In this document: one piece after another, positions 27,886-36,755 of the stretch | Layout: each line of letters begins with the position of its first letter | Position numbering within the stretch: position 1 is the stretch's first letter | NCBI RefSeq assembly: GCF_019168305.1 | Contig: NZ_JAHTBI010000026.1 | Coordinates: 27,570-91,569, forward strand | Source of the DNA: Pseudomonas aegrilactucae | Lineage (GTDB): Bacteria > Pseudomonadota > Gammaproteobacteria > Pseudomonadales > Pseudomonadaceae | DNA: 64,000 nt | Direction: 5' to 3' | Translations under genes and position numbers: made by a program | The notes under the pieces: generated by a model | The model's input: only the letters and a program-made list of their open reading frames with translations | The model's database searches: none | Told to the model about the DNA's origin: nothing

Positions 27886-28533
27886 ATGGACGGTTCTACT
27901 TCGAGAAGTCTGAGCATCGTCACCCCCAGTGAGACCAACCTCACCTCCACCGTGCTCGATCCTGGCCAGCGCGTGCTGCTGCTGACGGCTGCCAACACCG
28001 GCAGCGGCACCAGCACCAGCGCCCTGGCCTTTGCCAAGCAACTGACACTGATGAGCGGCGGCTCGGTACTGCTGGTGGACAGCAGCCCGACCAGCAACAG
28101 CCTCACCCAGCAAATGGGCCTGCACAAGCTGCGTGGCTTTCGCGACCTGCTGTTCGACCAGGACAGCCCTGCGTCGCTGCAAGACTGCATCGTACGCTTG
28201 TCCGACCAGCCCTTCGACGTGTTGCCGTGCGGACAACTGCAGCGCGGCAACGAGCGGCCCAACCCGGAGCGGCTGCGCACCCTGCTGGCGTCGCTGCGCA
28301 ACCAGTACCGCTTCGTGGTGATCGACGGCGAAGCCATCTACTCCAGCGCCGACAGCCTGGTGATCGGCACCCTGGTGGACGGTGTGATCCTGGTGGTCAC
28401 CGCCGAAGACACTCGCTGGGAAGTCGCCCAGGCCGCCGCGCAGCGCCTGACCCAGGCGGGCGCCACGCTGATCGGCAGCGTGTTCAACCGACGCAAATAC
28501 TACATGCCCAAGTGGCTTTACAAGAACCTCTGA
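27886..28533 (+). CDS. BY-kinase-like P-loop protein with degenerate Walker A
   Basis: A 215-residue protein with the layout of the cytoplasmic half of Wzc or of CpsD/CapB tyrosine kinases: P-loop region (about residues 30-45), LLVD (Walker A' position) and FVVIDGEA (Walker B position). The P-loop reads AANTGSGTSTSA, so the invariant Gly-Lys-Ser/Thr has Thr in place of Lys, and the Walker A' second Asp is Ser (VDSS). The tail has only KYY and WLY tyrosines rather than a tyrosine-rich cluster. It may bind nucleotide poorly or act as a non-catalytic partner of the chain-length protein two genes downstream. GGAG lies 8 bases before the ATG. Confidence 0.8.
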   Translation: MDGSTSRSLSIVTPSETNLTSTVLDPGQRVLLLTAANTGSGTSTSALAFAKQLTLMSGGSVLLVDSSPTSNSLTQQMGLHKLRGFRDLLFDQDSPASLQDCIVRLSDQPFDVLPCGQLQRGNERPNPERLRTLLASLRNQYRFVVIDGEAIYSSADSLVIGTLVDGVILVVTAEDTRWEVAQAAAQRLTQAGATLIGSVFNRRKYYMPKWLYKNL

Positions 28534-28556
28534 GCAGCCAGGCTAAGGATGACGCT

Positions 28557-29579
28557 ATGAACGTGAAACTGTTCGCCCTGCTTGCGCTGCTGCCCCTTGC
28601 AGCCTGCACCAACCATGAAACCCGGCAGATGCCGGTGCAGATCATGACCGCCGACCCCGCCAATGCACAGGACCGCGAATTACCGCGTGGCGAGCAGGCA
28701 CTGCGTCCCGGCGACGTGCTGGATGTGATTTTCCACATCAGCACCAGCGGCTCCCAGACCTACCGTATCCAGCCGGGCGATACCGTCGGCCTGGGGTTCC
28801 TGTCGGCCAGTTCGCTCAATGGCAATCAACTGGTGCTGCCCGATGGCACCATCGAACTGCCGCGCGCCAACACCTCGGTGAACGTCGCCGGGCAGACCAC
28901 CGACGAAGCACGCCGGACCATCCAGCAGGCCTACCGCAACAAGAGCCTGTTTCAACCAGGCCGCGACCAGATGACCGTGCAGGTGATCAGCCCGCTGACC
29001 AACGAGCAGAACCTCAAGACAGCGTTGAACCACCCCGCCACCGGCATGAGCCGCGAAATCACCGTGGGTACCGATGGCCAGGCCAGCTTCCCGGAGGTGG
29101 GCGCAGTCCCGCTGCAAGGCATGACCATTACCCAGTTGCAGACCTTCCTGAACAAGCGCTACGCCGACCTGCCCGGGCGCATGACCGTGGACGTGATGCT
29201 CAAGTCCACTGCGGTCAACGAGATCTACGTGCTGGGTGAAGTCGCTCAGCCCGGGGCCTACCCGATCCGCCGCCCGGTATCGGTACTCGAAGCCCTGACC
29301 CTGGCCCGCGGCCCCAACCTGAAGGCACGGCTCGATTCGGTGGTGATCATGCGGCGCAACGGCAACCAGGTCCAGGCAGTGCCCTACAACGTCGACAAGG
29401 CCCTGGATGCCAGCGCCGCGCAGGTGGCCTACCTGCAACCGGACGACATGCTCTACGTGCCCAAGACCCGGCTCGCCAGTGCCGGCGAGCTGGCCAGGCA
29501 ACTGGCCGACGTGGTGCTGTTCCAGGGGGTTGGTTTCAGCTTCTCCTACCGTGTTGACGACAAAGACAGCGATAACTAA
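28557..29579 (+). CDS. Polysaccharide export lipoprotein, Wza/GumB-like
   Basis: A 340-residue lipoprotein. The signal MNVKLFALLALLPLAAC ends in a lipobox (LAAC). The mature protein contains a Poly_export domain (LRPGDVLDVIFHI ... LVLPDGTIELPR) and SLBB-like domains (EITVGTDGQASFPEVGAVPLQGMT; VNEIYVLGEVAQPGAYPI). It is expected to form the outer-membrane channel for the polymer. AAGGA lies 7 bases before the ATG at 28557; the longer frame upstream is the wrong frame of the previous gene. It is followed after 20 bases by the chain-length protein that would span the periplasm with it. Confidence 0.93.
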   Translation: MNVKLFALLALLPLAACTNHETRQMPVQIMTADPANAQDRELPRGEQALRPGDVLDVIFHISTSGSQTYRIQPGDTVGLGFLSASSLNGNQLVLPDGTIELPRANTSVNVAGQTTDEARRTIQQAYRNKSLFQPGRDQMTVQVISPLTNEQNLKTALNHPATGMSREITVGTDGQASFPEVGAVPLQGMTITQLQTFLNKRYADLPGRMTVDVMLKSTAVNEIYVLGEVAQPGAYPIRRPVSVLEALTLARGPNLKARLDSVVIMRRNGNQVQAVPYNVDKALDASAAQVAYLQPDDMLYVPKTRLASAGELARQLADVVLFQGVGFSFSYRVDDKDSDN

Positions 29580-29599
29580 ATCCAGGCAGGTGAACGCGC

Positions 29600-31192
29600 A
29601 TGACTACCAAAGAAAACTACCTGCATGAATTCTTCAGGATCTTCTTCGCCAACCGTCAGTTGGTCAAGCGGGTGTTCCTGGTGTTCGCAGTGATCGCCCT
29701 GCTGCTGCCGTTGCTGCTCAAGCAGAGCTTCGACATCACCGCCGAGGTGATCGTGCAGTCCAAGAAGCTGTCCCAGAGTGATACCAACACCGCGCTGGCG
29801 CAGGAAACCGACAAGTTCATCCCGCCGTCGCTGGCCGACATGGAGACCGAGAGCAATATCCTGCGCTCGCCCAGCCTGATCCGCCAGACCATCACCCAAC
29901 TGCGCGACGAGGGCCTGTACGAAGTCAGCCCCGGCCTGCTGCAACGCCTGGTGATCACCCCGCTCAAGAGCGTGATCGTCAACCCGTTGCGCGAGTACGT
30001 GATCAACCCCGTGCGCACGCTGTTCGGCCTGGAAGTCGACCCGGTGCGCGACACCCAGCTCGACACCCTGACGGACGATGCGATCAAGGACCTCAAGATC
30101 GAAACGCTGCCAGGCTCCAACGTGGTGTCGGTGATCTACAGCTTCCCCGACCCCAAGGTCGGCACCCTGTTTGTCGGCCGGCTGCTGGAAAACTACCTGC
30201 GCAACCGCCAGAACCTGCAGTCCAACGAACTGCCCCAGGAGTTCTACGAGCAGAAAAAGATGCAGTACCAGGTGCGCATGGACGACCTTGAAAGCAAGCG
30301 CCTGGGCATGCTCGAAGGCATCGGCTCGTCCGACCCCAAGGAAGAGATCACCTTCCGCCTCAACGCCATCAACACCGAAGAGCAGGCGCTGAACCAGTAC
30401 CGCGACCGCCTGCTGCAGAGCCAGCAATGGCTGGACTACCTCAAGACCAGCCTGGCAGCGGCCGGCAATGCCAACATGCGTGACTTCGCCTTCCCCTATA
30501 CCTTCACCACCACCGTCGACAACGTGGCGTTCGAGGACCGCGAGATCAAGCAACTGGGTGAGCAGTTGACCACCCAGGTACTGACCTACGTCAGCGACCT
30601 GGCCGTGTTCCAACCCAACAGCGAGCAGATGCTGTTGCAGCGCGAGCAGATCGCCAAGACCCGCCAGCAGTTCCTCAAGATCGTCGCCAACCGCGTGAAG
30701 GAGCGCGAAAAGGACCTGGCCGTGGTGCAGGACGTGATCGCGCAGAAGACCCAGCGCATCGCCGACTACAAGAGCCGCGTGCATGAGCTGCAGCAGACCC
30801 AGAGCAAGGCACGCCAACTCGACACCGAGATCGACGCGCTGCACAAGGCCTTCTTCACCTACACCCAGCGCTACGAGGAAGCCCGTGGCGAGCGCCTGCT
30901 GGCCGGCGACGTGTCCAACGCACGGGTGCTCAGTGCACCCTATGAACCGGCCGAACCGGCCTTTCCCAAGCCCATGCTGATCATTCCGTTCGGGATGCTC
31001 ACCGGCCTGCTGCTGGGTATCGCTCTGGTCTACGTGCGCGAGTTCTTCGACCATCGCTTCAAGCACCCGGCGCAAATCACTCACCAGCTGGGCCTGCCGG
31101 TATTGCTGGTGATCAACGACCAGACGCCAGAAACCCCCAACCCGCACAAGGGCTGGTCGCTGCCAAGGCTGGTGCACTGGGTGCGCAATTGA
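29600..31192 (+). CDS. Polysaccharide chain-length/co-polymerase protein, GumC/Wzc N-domain-like
   Basis: A 530-residue inner-membrane protein with a Wzz-type N terminus, one membrane helix near residues 25-43, a long periplasmic part with coiled coils (for instance around residues 215-280 and 340-410), and a second helix near 460-480 (LIIPFGMLTGLLLGIALVY) after the GNVR-like PAEPAFPKPM segment. It has no fused tyrosine-kinase domain; the separate degenerate kinase-like protein encoded upstream may stand in for it. The role is control of chain length and coupling of polymerisation to export with the outer-membrane lipoprotein. Confidence 0.88.
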   Translation: MTTKENYLHEFFRIFFANRQLVKRVFLVFAVIALLLPLLLKQSFDITAEVIVQSKKLSQSDTNTALAQETDKFIPPSLADMETESNILRSPSLIRQTITQLRDEGLYEVSPGLLQRLVITPLKSVIVNPLREYVINPVRTLFGLEVDPVRDTQLDTLTDDAIKDLKIETLPGSNVVSVIYSFPDPKVGTLFVGRLLENYLRNRQNLQSNELPQEFYEQKKMQYQVRMDDLESKRLGMLEGIGSSDPKEEITFRLNAINTEEQALNQYRDRLLQSQQWLDYLKTSLAAAGNANMRDFAFPYTFTTTVDNVAFEDREIKQLGEQLTTQVLTYVSDLAVFQPNSEQMLLQREQIAKTRQQFLKIVANRVKEREKDLAVVQDVIAQKTQRIADYKSRVHELQQTQSKARQLDTEIDALHKAFFTYTQRYEEARGERLLAGDVSNARVLSAPYEPAEPAFPKPMLIIPFGMLTGLLLGIALVYVREFFDHRFKHPAQITHQLGLPVLLVINDQTPETPNPHKGWSLPRLVHWVRN

Positions 31193-32277
31193 ACGCAGCC
31201 CATAGCCCACCGCAGCCGATCATCCACCTGCTGGGCAGCGGTGGGTTCTACGGCGCCGAACGGATGTTGCTCGACCATTGCCAGGCCACCCCGGGACAGC
31301 ACCTGGTGCTGTTTCTCGGGGCCCCGGACGACCTGGTGGCGCGTTTTCGCGCCGCCGGTGTCGACTGCCGAACCTGCGCCGGGCTCGGTGCCTTGTGGCG
31401 TGAACTGCGCCACTTGCAGCAACTGCACCCGCTGCTCAACAGCCACAACTTCAAGGGCCTGGTGTTCGGCTGGCTGGCCGCGACCCGCTGGCGCCTGCCG
31501 ATGCTCGCCACCCAGCACGGTTTCACGCCCAGCAGCCGCAAGCAGCGGCTGTATACCTGGCTGAGCCTGCAACTGTGTCGCACCCCCACCATCGACCAGG
31601 TGATCTGCGTGGCCGAGAGCATCAAGCGCATTCATCGCCAGGCTGGTGTGGCCGAGGGCAAGTTGCGGGTGATACCCAACGGTCTGCCCGAAGCCTGCGC
31701 CCTGCCCGCACGTCACCCGACCGATGGCCGCTGGCTGGCCGGCTTTGTCGGGCGCCTGAGCCAGGAAAAGGGCCCTGACCTGTTCCTCGACAGCCTGATC
31801 CCGCTGTGCCAGCGTCATCCCGGGCTCGACGCCGTGATGCTCGGCGACGGTCCGCAGCGCGAAGCCCTGCAGGCGCGCATCGATGCGGCCGGCCTGAGCG
31901 AACGTATTCGCCTGCCGGGCTTTCAGCGGGACATGCGCCAATGGATGACGCGCCTGGATGCCCTGGTGATCAGCTCGCGCACCGAAGGCACGCCCATGAT
32001 TCTGCTGGAGGCCATGCAGGATGGCGTACCGGTGGTGGCCTTTGGCGTGGGCGGCATCCCGGATGTCATCGAACATGGGCGCAACGGCCTGCTGGCCACG
32101 CCCCTGGCGCCGGACGAGTTGGCCACGCAGCTGCAGGCCCTGATGCTCGACCCGGCCCAGACCGCCGAGCTGATCGCCCAGGCCCGACGCACCCAACGCG
32201 AGCGTTATCACCTGCCTACGCTGGCGCAACGCTGGGCCCAGGTCTACCTGGGCGCCGCCAAGGAGACGTGTGCATGA
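31189..32277 (+). CDS. Glycosyltransferase family 4
   Basis: A 362-residue GT-B retaining glycosyltransferase. Motifs are HLLGSGGFYGAERMLLDH near the N terminus, VIPNGLPEA, FVGRLSQEKGPDLFLDSL, and the EGTPMILLEAMQDGVPVVAF E-x7-E signature with GGIPDVIEHGRNGLL. The frame begins at a TTG (31189) overlapping the stop of the chain-length gene (TTGA); no closer ATG or GTG exists before conserved sequence, so a TTG start with coupled translation is likely. It would add one sugar to the lipid-linked repeat unit at the inner face. Donor and linkage are unknown. Confidence 0.9.
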   Translation: MNAAHSPPQPIIHLLGSGGFYGAERMLLDHCQATPGQHLVLFLGAPDDLVARFRAAGVDCRTCAGLGALWRELRHLQQLHPLLNSHNFKGLVFGWLAATRWRLPMLATQHGFTPSSRKQRLYTWLSLQLCRTPTIDQVICVAESIKRIHRQAGVAEGKLRVIPNGLPEACALPARHPTDGRWLAGFVGRLSQEKGPDLFLDSLIPLCQRHPGLDAVMLGDGPQREALQARIDAAGLSERIRLPGFQRDMRQWMTRLDALVISSRTEGTPMILLEAMQDGVPVVAFGVGGIPDVIEHGRNGLLATPLAPDELATQLQALMLDPAQTAELIAQARRTQRERYHLPTLAQRWAQVYLGAAKETCA

Positions 32278-33644
32278 TCATTCCCCTGTCGTTGATCGGT
32301 CTGATGGCGATCGTATGCGTGGGCTTGCTGGTCAGCCCCTACCCATTCCTGGCACCGGGTGCCGTGGTCGGGCTGGCCGGGCTGCTGGCGCTGTACCGGC
32401 GCCCGGCCTGGGGCCTGCTGGCGATCATCACCCTGGTGCCGCTCGAGGGCCTGTTCAAGGAGGGCGAGCTGTCGGCGACCAAGTTCATCGGCGCCGCACT
32501 GGCGCTGGTGCTGGTGCTGCAACTGGCGATCGGACAACTGCCCGCCGAACGCCTGCGTACGTCCATGTGGCGCCTATTGCTGGCGTTTCTGGCCTGCTAC
32601 CTGCTGAGCTTTATGGTCAGCGACAGCAGCGAGATGTCCCTGGGGCATTTTCGTGAGTTGGCCGTCGGCCTGCTGCTGTTCGCCATCACCTTGTTGATCG
32701 GCCGCGAGCTGAACCTGCCGATGATGTGTCGCCTGGTGACCCTGAGCGTGGGCCTGGCCTGTGCCATGGCCATGTTCTCGGCCAAGTACCAGGACGAGGG
32801 GCGCGCCGCCGGCCTGCTCGAAGACCCCAACGTGTTCGCCATGCTGATCGCCATTGCGGTGCCGCTGGCGCTGTGGCTGGTGCTCAACAGCCCCGGTCGG
32901 GCCCAGCGACTGTTCTGGATCGCGTGCTGCTGCCTGCTGTTCGCCGGCATGACCAAGACCAATTCGCGTTCAGGGCTGGTGGTGCTGCTGATCAGCCTGG
33001 TCATCGCGCTGGTTCACTACCGCGATCAGCTGACGCATATACGCCCGCGCCACCTGGGCTTTGCCCTACTGGGCCTGGCGATCGTGCTGCCGGTGGCGAT
33101 TGCGGTGATGCCGGACACCTACATCGCACGCATCCAGTCGCTGGCGCTGCTCAAGTCCGGGGTCAATGCCTACAAGGATGATTCGCTGGGCCGGCGTGCC
33201 TCGTACATCGTGGTCGGCAGCAAGATGATCCGTGAGCATCCGGTGCTGGGCACCGGGCCCGGCACCTTCCCCCTGCATTACGCCACCACCGGCTACGCCA
33301 AGGCGTTCTCGGCCAACCGCAAGGTCGGCGACCTGTACCGACGTGCGCACAATACCTACCTGGAGATCTTCAGCGAAGTCGGTATACCGGCCGGCCTGCT
33401 GTTCGTCGGCATGATGACCCTGGGCCTGTACAACTTCTGGTACGCCCGGCGCCTGTGGTTGCAGCAGGACAACCGCGGCCAAGCCGACCTGATGACCCAC
33501 CTGTGTACCAGCATGCTCGCCATCGGCCTGTTCCTGATGTTCCTCAGCGCGCCCAACCACAAGTACCTGTGGATCATGCTGGGGTTGTCCTGCGTGTTGC
33601 GCATCAAGGCCGAACAGGCACGCCTGACCCCGGAGGCGGCATGA
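32274..33644 (+). CDS. O-antigen ligase/polymerase (Wzy-like) membrane protein
   Basis: A 456-residue protein with about 11-12 membrane segments and the Wzy_C region: a large periplasmic loop with SLGRRASYIVVGSKMIREHPVLGTGPGTFP and RRAHNTYLEIFSEVGIPAGLLF (the His-N-x-Y-L-E pattern of this family). The ATG at 32274 overlaps the stop of the preceding glycosyltransferase. In a Wzx/Wzy pathway it would polymerise flipped repeat units in the periplasm. Ligase and polymerase members cannot be told apart by sequence, but the operon context favours polymerase. Confidence 0.88.
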   Translation: MIIPLSLIGLMAIVCVGLLVSPYPFLAPGAVVGLAGLLALYRRPAWGLLAIITLVPLEGLFKEGELSATKFIGAALALVLVLQLAIGQLPAERLRTSMWRLLLAFLACYLLSFMVSDSSEMSLGHFRELAVGLLLFAITLLIGRELNLPMMCRLVTLSVGLACAMAMFSAKYQDEGRAAGLLEDPNVFAMLIAIAVPLALWLVLNSPGRAQRLFWIACCCLLFAGMTKTNSRSGLVVLLISLVIALVHYRDQLTHIRPRHLGFALLGLAIVLPVAIAVMPDTYIARIQSLALLKSGVNAYKDDSLGRRASYIVVGSKMIREHPVLGTGPGTFPLHYATTGYAKAFSANRKVGDLYRRAHNTYLEIFSEVGIPAGLLFVGMMTLGLYNFWYARRLWLQQDNRGQADLMTHLCTSMLAIGLFLMFLSAPNHKYLWIMLGLSCVLRIKAEQARLTPEAA

Positions 33645-34606
33645 AGGTCAGTATCGTGATCCCCATGTTCAACGAGGCGCGGCATATCGGCCGTACCTTG
33701 CAGTCGGCACGCAAGGCCGCCGAGGCCGCCGGGCTGGACTGCGAGCTGATCGTGGTCGACAACGGCTCGCGCGATGACGGCCCGCAGATCGCACGCAACC
33801 TCGGTGCGCAGGTGCTGAGCCTGCCCGGGCTGACCATTGGCGCCCTGCGCAATCGCGGGGCACAGGCCTGCAGTGGCGACTGGCTGGCGTTTCTGGATGC
33901 CGACATCGAAGTGCCGGAGCAATGGCTGGGCCTGCTGCTCGAACTGCACAGCCAAGGCCAGGGCGACGTGTTCGCCCTGGACTGTGACACCCCGCGCCAG
34001 GCACCGTGGTTCGCCCGCGCCTGGCAACGGCGCACCCTGCGCGCCGGGCGGCCGGCGCTGCACAGCATGGCGTGGCTGCCCACCCCCAACCTGTTCATGC
34101 AGCGTCGCTGGTTCGAGCAGGTTGGCGGTTTCGACGAGACCTTGCGCACTGGCGAAGACAAGGACTTCTCGCTGCGCGTGCGCCAGGCTGGCGCGCGCCT
34201 GCTGGCACTGCGTGCGCCAGTGGTACTGCATTGGGGCTTCGAGGGCAGCTGGCGCGAATGGCTGGGCAAGGAACTGTGGCGCCAGGGCAGCAACCTGCAA
34301 TTGCTGCGCAGCAACGGCGTGAGCCTGCGCCTGCTGCGCTTCCCGCTGCTGTCCATCGGCGCCTGGGTGCTTGACGCCATGGCCTTGTCGGCGCTGCTCG
34401 ACGGCTACCCGCACCTGGCGTTGTTGCTGCTGTTGGTCACCAGCCTGCCGGCACTGGCCCTGAGCCTGCGCCAGAGCCTGAAACACCGCGATCTGCTGTT
34501 TGCCCTGCAACTGTGGGGGCTGCACTGGATACGCCTGCACCTGGCTGGCGCGGCGTTCGTGCTGAGCCTGTTCAATTGGAAAGCAAGGAGGCCCGCCCGT
34601 GGCTGA
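33641..34606 (+). CDS. Glycosyltransferase family 2
   Basis: A 321-residue GT-A glycosyltransferase. It starts MKVSIVIPMFNEARHIGRTL, with VVDNGSRDDG and the metal-binding DXD in AFLDADIEVPEQW, then GEDKDFSLRVRQAG near residue 170. Two hydrophobic segments near the C terminus (about 245-275 and 290-310) suggest membrane attachment. GGAGG precedes the ATG at 33641, which overlaps the polymerase stop. The transferred sugar is unknown. Confidence 0.9.
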   Translation: MKVSIVIPMFNEARHIGRTLQSARKAAEAAGLDCELIVVDNGSRDDGPQIARNLGAQVLSLPGLTIGALRNRGAQACSGDWLAFLDADIEVPEQWLGLLLELHSQGQGDVFALDCDTPRQAPWFARAWQRRTLRAGRPALHSMAWLPTPNLFMQRRWFEQVGGFDETLRTGEDKDFSLRVRQAGARLLALRAPVVLHWGFEGSWREWLGKELWRQGSNLQLLRSNGVSLRLLRFPLLSIGAWVLDAMALSALLDGYPHLALLLLLVTSLPALALSLRQSLKHRDLLFALQLWGLHWIRLHLAGAAFVLSLFNWKARRPARG

Positions 34607-35735
34607 AGCACTCTTCTGGTTATGCCTGCTGTTGCCGGTCTACGCCTGGGTTGGCTACCCGCTGCTGTTGGCACTGGTGGGGCCCTTTTTTCCGCGTCAC
34701 CGCCCTGCGCCCTTGCCGGCGCAACGGGTCAGCGTGGTGGTCGCGGCGCACAACGAGCAACGCAATATCGAGAACAAGCTGCGCAACCTGCTGGCCCAGC
34801 ACTATGAGGCCCAGAGCCTGCAGATCATTGTCGCCAGCGATGGTTCTACCGATCAGACCGTCGCACTGGCACGCGCCTTCGATGACCCGCGCATCGAGGT
34901 GCTCGACCTGCCGCGCCAGGGCAAGAACAGCGTGCTCAATGCCGCAGTGAGCCACTGCACGGGCGACATCCTGGTGTTCACCGATGCCGACGTGCACTGG
35001 GTCGACGGCACCTTGCAGCACCTGCTGGCCCCCTTTGCCGACCCCGACGTGGGGGGTACCGTCGGCAATATGTACATCCCGGTGGCCGGCAAGGGGCTGA
35101 GCGTGGGGGAAAGCCTGTACCGCCATTACGAGGCCTGGCTACGCCGGGTCGAAAGCCGCACCGGCTGCACCGTGTCCGCCGATGGCGCGCTGCAGGCCCT
35201 GCGCCGCGAGCTGTACCAACCGATTCCGGCGCTGGTCAACGATGATTTCTACATCAATACCTGCGCACCGGTGGCCGGCAAGCGCGTGGTGTATGTCGAC
35301 CAGGCCAGGGTGCTCGACCAGGGCGTGGACGAAGCCCACCGCCAGTTCAGCCGCCGCCAGCGCGTGACCGTGGGCGGGCTGATCAGCCTGGCCGCACGGC
35401 GTGAGCTGCTCAACCCGCTGCGCCATGGCCTGTACGCCATCGCGCTGATCAGCCACAAGCTGATCCGCCGTCTGGCGCCGGTACTGTTGCTGCCGCTGCT
35501 GGTGGTCAACTTCTGGCTGCTCGAGGTGCATGGTTTCTACCGCCTGAGCCTGGCGGCCCAGTTGCTGGGCTACGCGATTGCGGTGGCCGGGCTGCTGGAC
35601 GTGCGCCACCGGCTGCCAAAACCGTTTCGCCTCGCCGCCTTCGTACTGGTGACACTGGCCGGGATGAGCGTGGGCCTGTGGCAGTTCCTGCGCGGGCACA
35701 GCTACAACCAATGGAACCCCGACCAGACCCGATGA
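34599..35735 (+). CDS. Membrane glycosyltransferase family 2
   Basis: A 378-residue GT2 enzyme with an N-terminal membrane helix (about residues 5-28) and three to four helices at the C terminus (about 275-370), of the cellulose-synthase-like arrangement. Catalytic motifs include VSVVVAAHNEQRNIENKL, ASDGSTDQT, FTDADVHW (DXD), a VNDDFYIN acceptor-site aspartate and QFSRRQR in place of the QxxRW motif. A GTG start (34599) follows AAGGAGG; it overlaps the preceding gene by 8 bases. Processive synthesis is possible from the architecture, but the incomplete QxxRW makes a single-sugar transferase equally likely. Confidence 0.88.
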   Translation: MAEALFWLCLLLPVYAWVGYPLLLALVGPFFPRHRPAPLPAQRVSVVVAAHNEQRNIENKLRNLLAQHYEAQSLQIIVASDGSTDQTVALARAFDDPRIEVLDLPRQGKNSVLNAAVSHCTGDILVFTDADVHWVDGTLQHLLAPFADPDVGGTVGNMYIPVAGKGLSVGESLYRHYEAWLRRVESRTGCTVSADGALQALRRELYQPIPALVNDDFYINTCAPVAGKRVVYVDQARVLDQGVDEAHRQFSRRQRVTVGGLISLAARRELLNPLRHGLYAIALISHKLIRRLAPVLLLPLLVVNFWLLEVHGFYRLSLAAQLLGYAIAVAGLLDVRHRLPKPFRLAAFVLVTLAGMSVGLWQFLRGHSYNQWNPDQTR

Positions 35736-35744
35736 GTGCCTGAC

Positions 35745-36755
35745 ATGCCGATCAAGACCAGTATCAAGCGTGCCAGCGGGTGGTTGTACCTGAACTCCCC
35801 CCAGGGCCGTCGTCAATTGCGTGGCGCAGGGGTCATCCTGATGTTGCATCGGGTGCTGGCTGACGACCGCAGCGCCGAGTTGCCGCACCGCAATGAACTG
35901 TGCGTGGGGCCCCAGGCCTTCGAACGGCTGCTGCGCTGGCTGCACCGGCATTTCGACTGCGTGCACCTGATGGACCTGCTGCAGGACCACGCGCAACCAA
36001 ACGGCGACGGGCGGCCCAAGGTCGCGCTGACCTTCGATGACGGGTGGCGCGACAATGCCCTCAACGCCTTCCCCTTGCTGCAGCAGTACCAGGTGCCGGC
36101 CAGCATCTTCCTGTCTACCGACTATATCGGCAGCCGCCAGCGCTTCTGGTGGGAGAGCCTGGGCGAGACACTGTGGGGCAGCCACGGTGAGCCGGCGCGC
36201 AACCACCTGATCGAACAGCTGCGCCAGGCCGGCCGCCCCCTGCCGGCAGCCTATTTCATGAATGACCGGCCGCATGCCCGCAGCCAGGCCCTGGCGCGCT
36301 ACCTGCAAAGCCTGAAAAGCCTCACCCCGCAAGCGCTGCATATGCTCACCGATGCCTGCCCGCAGGAGTCGCTGCCCCAGGCCCTGGACTGGCATCAGGT
36401 ACGCGAACTGGAAGACTCCGGCCTGATCAGCTTCGGCCCCCACGGCGCCAGCCATGCCCTGCTGCCCGGCCTGGATGATCGACGTCTGGATGAAGAGCTG
36501 AGCCGCAGCCACAGCGCCCTGCTCGAAGGGTGCCGGCAGCCGCTGCCGGTGTACTGCTACCCCAATGGCGACCACGACCTGCGGGTTCGCCAGCGCCTGG
36601 CCGCACACCGCTACCCCTATGCGCTGAGCACCCGGGCCGGTATCTGCAGCGCCAGTGACGACCCGCTGGCACTGCCACGCATCGGTGTCAGCCAGCGCAA
36701 TGCCAGCCGCCCTTCGCTGCTGGCCTGGCGCATCAGCCGCGGGGGCCGTACATGA
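35745..36755 (+). CDS. Polysaccharide deacetylase (NodB/CE4-like)
   Basis: A 336-residue carbohydrate-esterase-4-like protein. The metal and catalytic motif ALTFDDGWRDNA (Asp-Asp) lies near residue 100, SIFLSTDYIG follows, and ISFGPHGASHALL (His residues of motif 2, with an unusual HGASH order) lies near residue 225, with YCYPNGDHD as motif 3. No signal peptide is seen, so it is probably cytoplasmic or peripheral. The ATG at 35745 is chosen; a GTG three codons upstream is possible. It may de-N-acetylate a sugar of the repeat unit or lipid intermediate. It ends in an ATGA overlap with the flippase gene. Confidence 0.88.
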   Translation: MPIKTSIKRASGWLYLNSPQGRRQLRGAGVILMLHRVLADDRSAELPHRNELCVGPQAFERLLRWLHRHFDCVHLMDLLQDHAQPNGDGRPKVALTFDDGWRDNALNAFPLLQQYQVPASIFLSTDYIGSRQRFWWESLGETLWGSHGEPARNHLIEQLRQAGRPLPAAYFMNDRPHARSQALARYLQSLKSLTPQALHMLTDACPQESLPQALDWHQVRELEDSGLISFGPHGASHALLPGLDDRRLDEELSRSHSALLEGCRQPLPVYCYPNGDHDLRVRQRLAAHRYPYALSTRAGICSASDDPLALPRIGVSQRNASRPSLLAWRISRGGRT

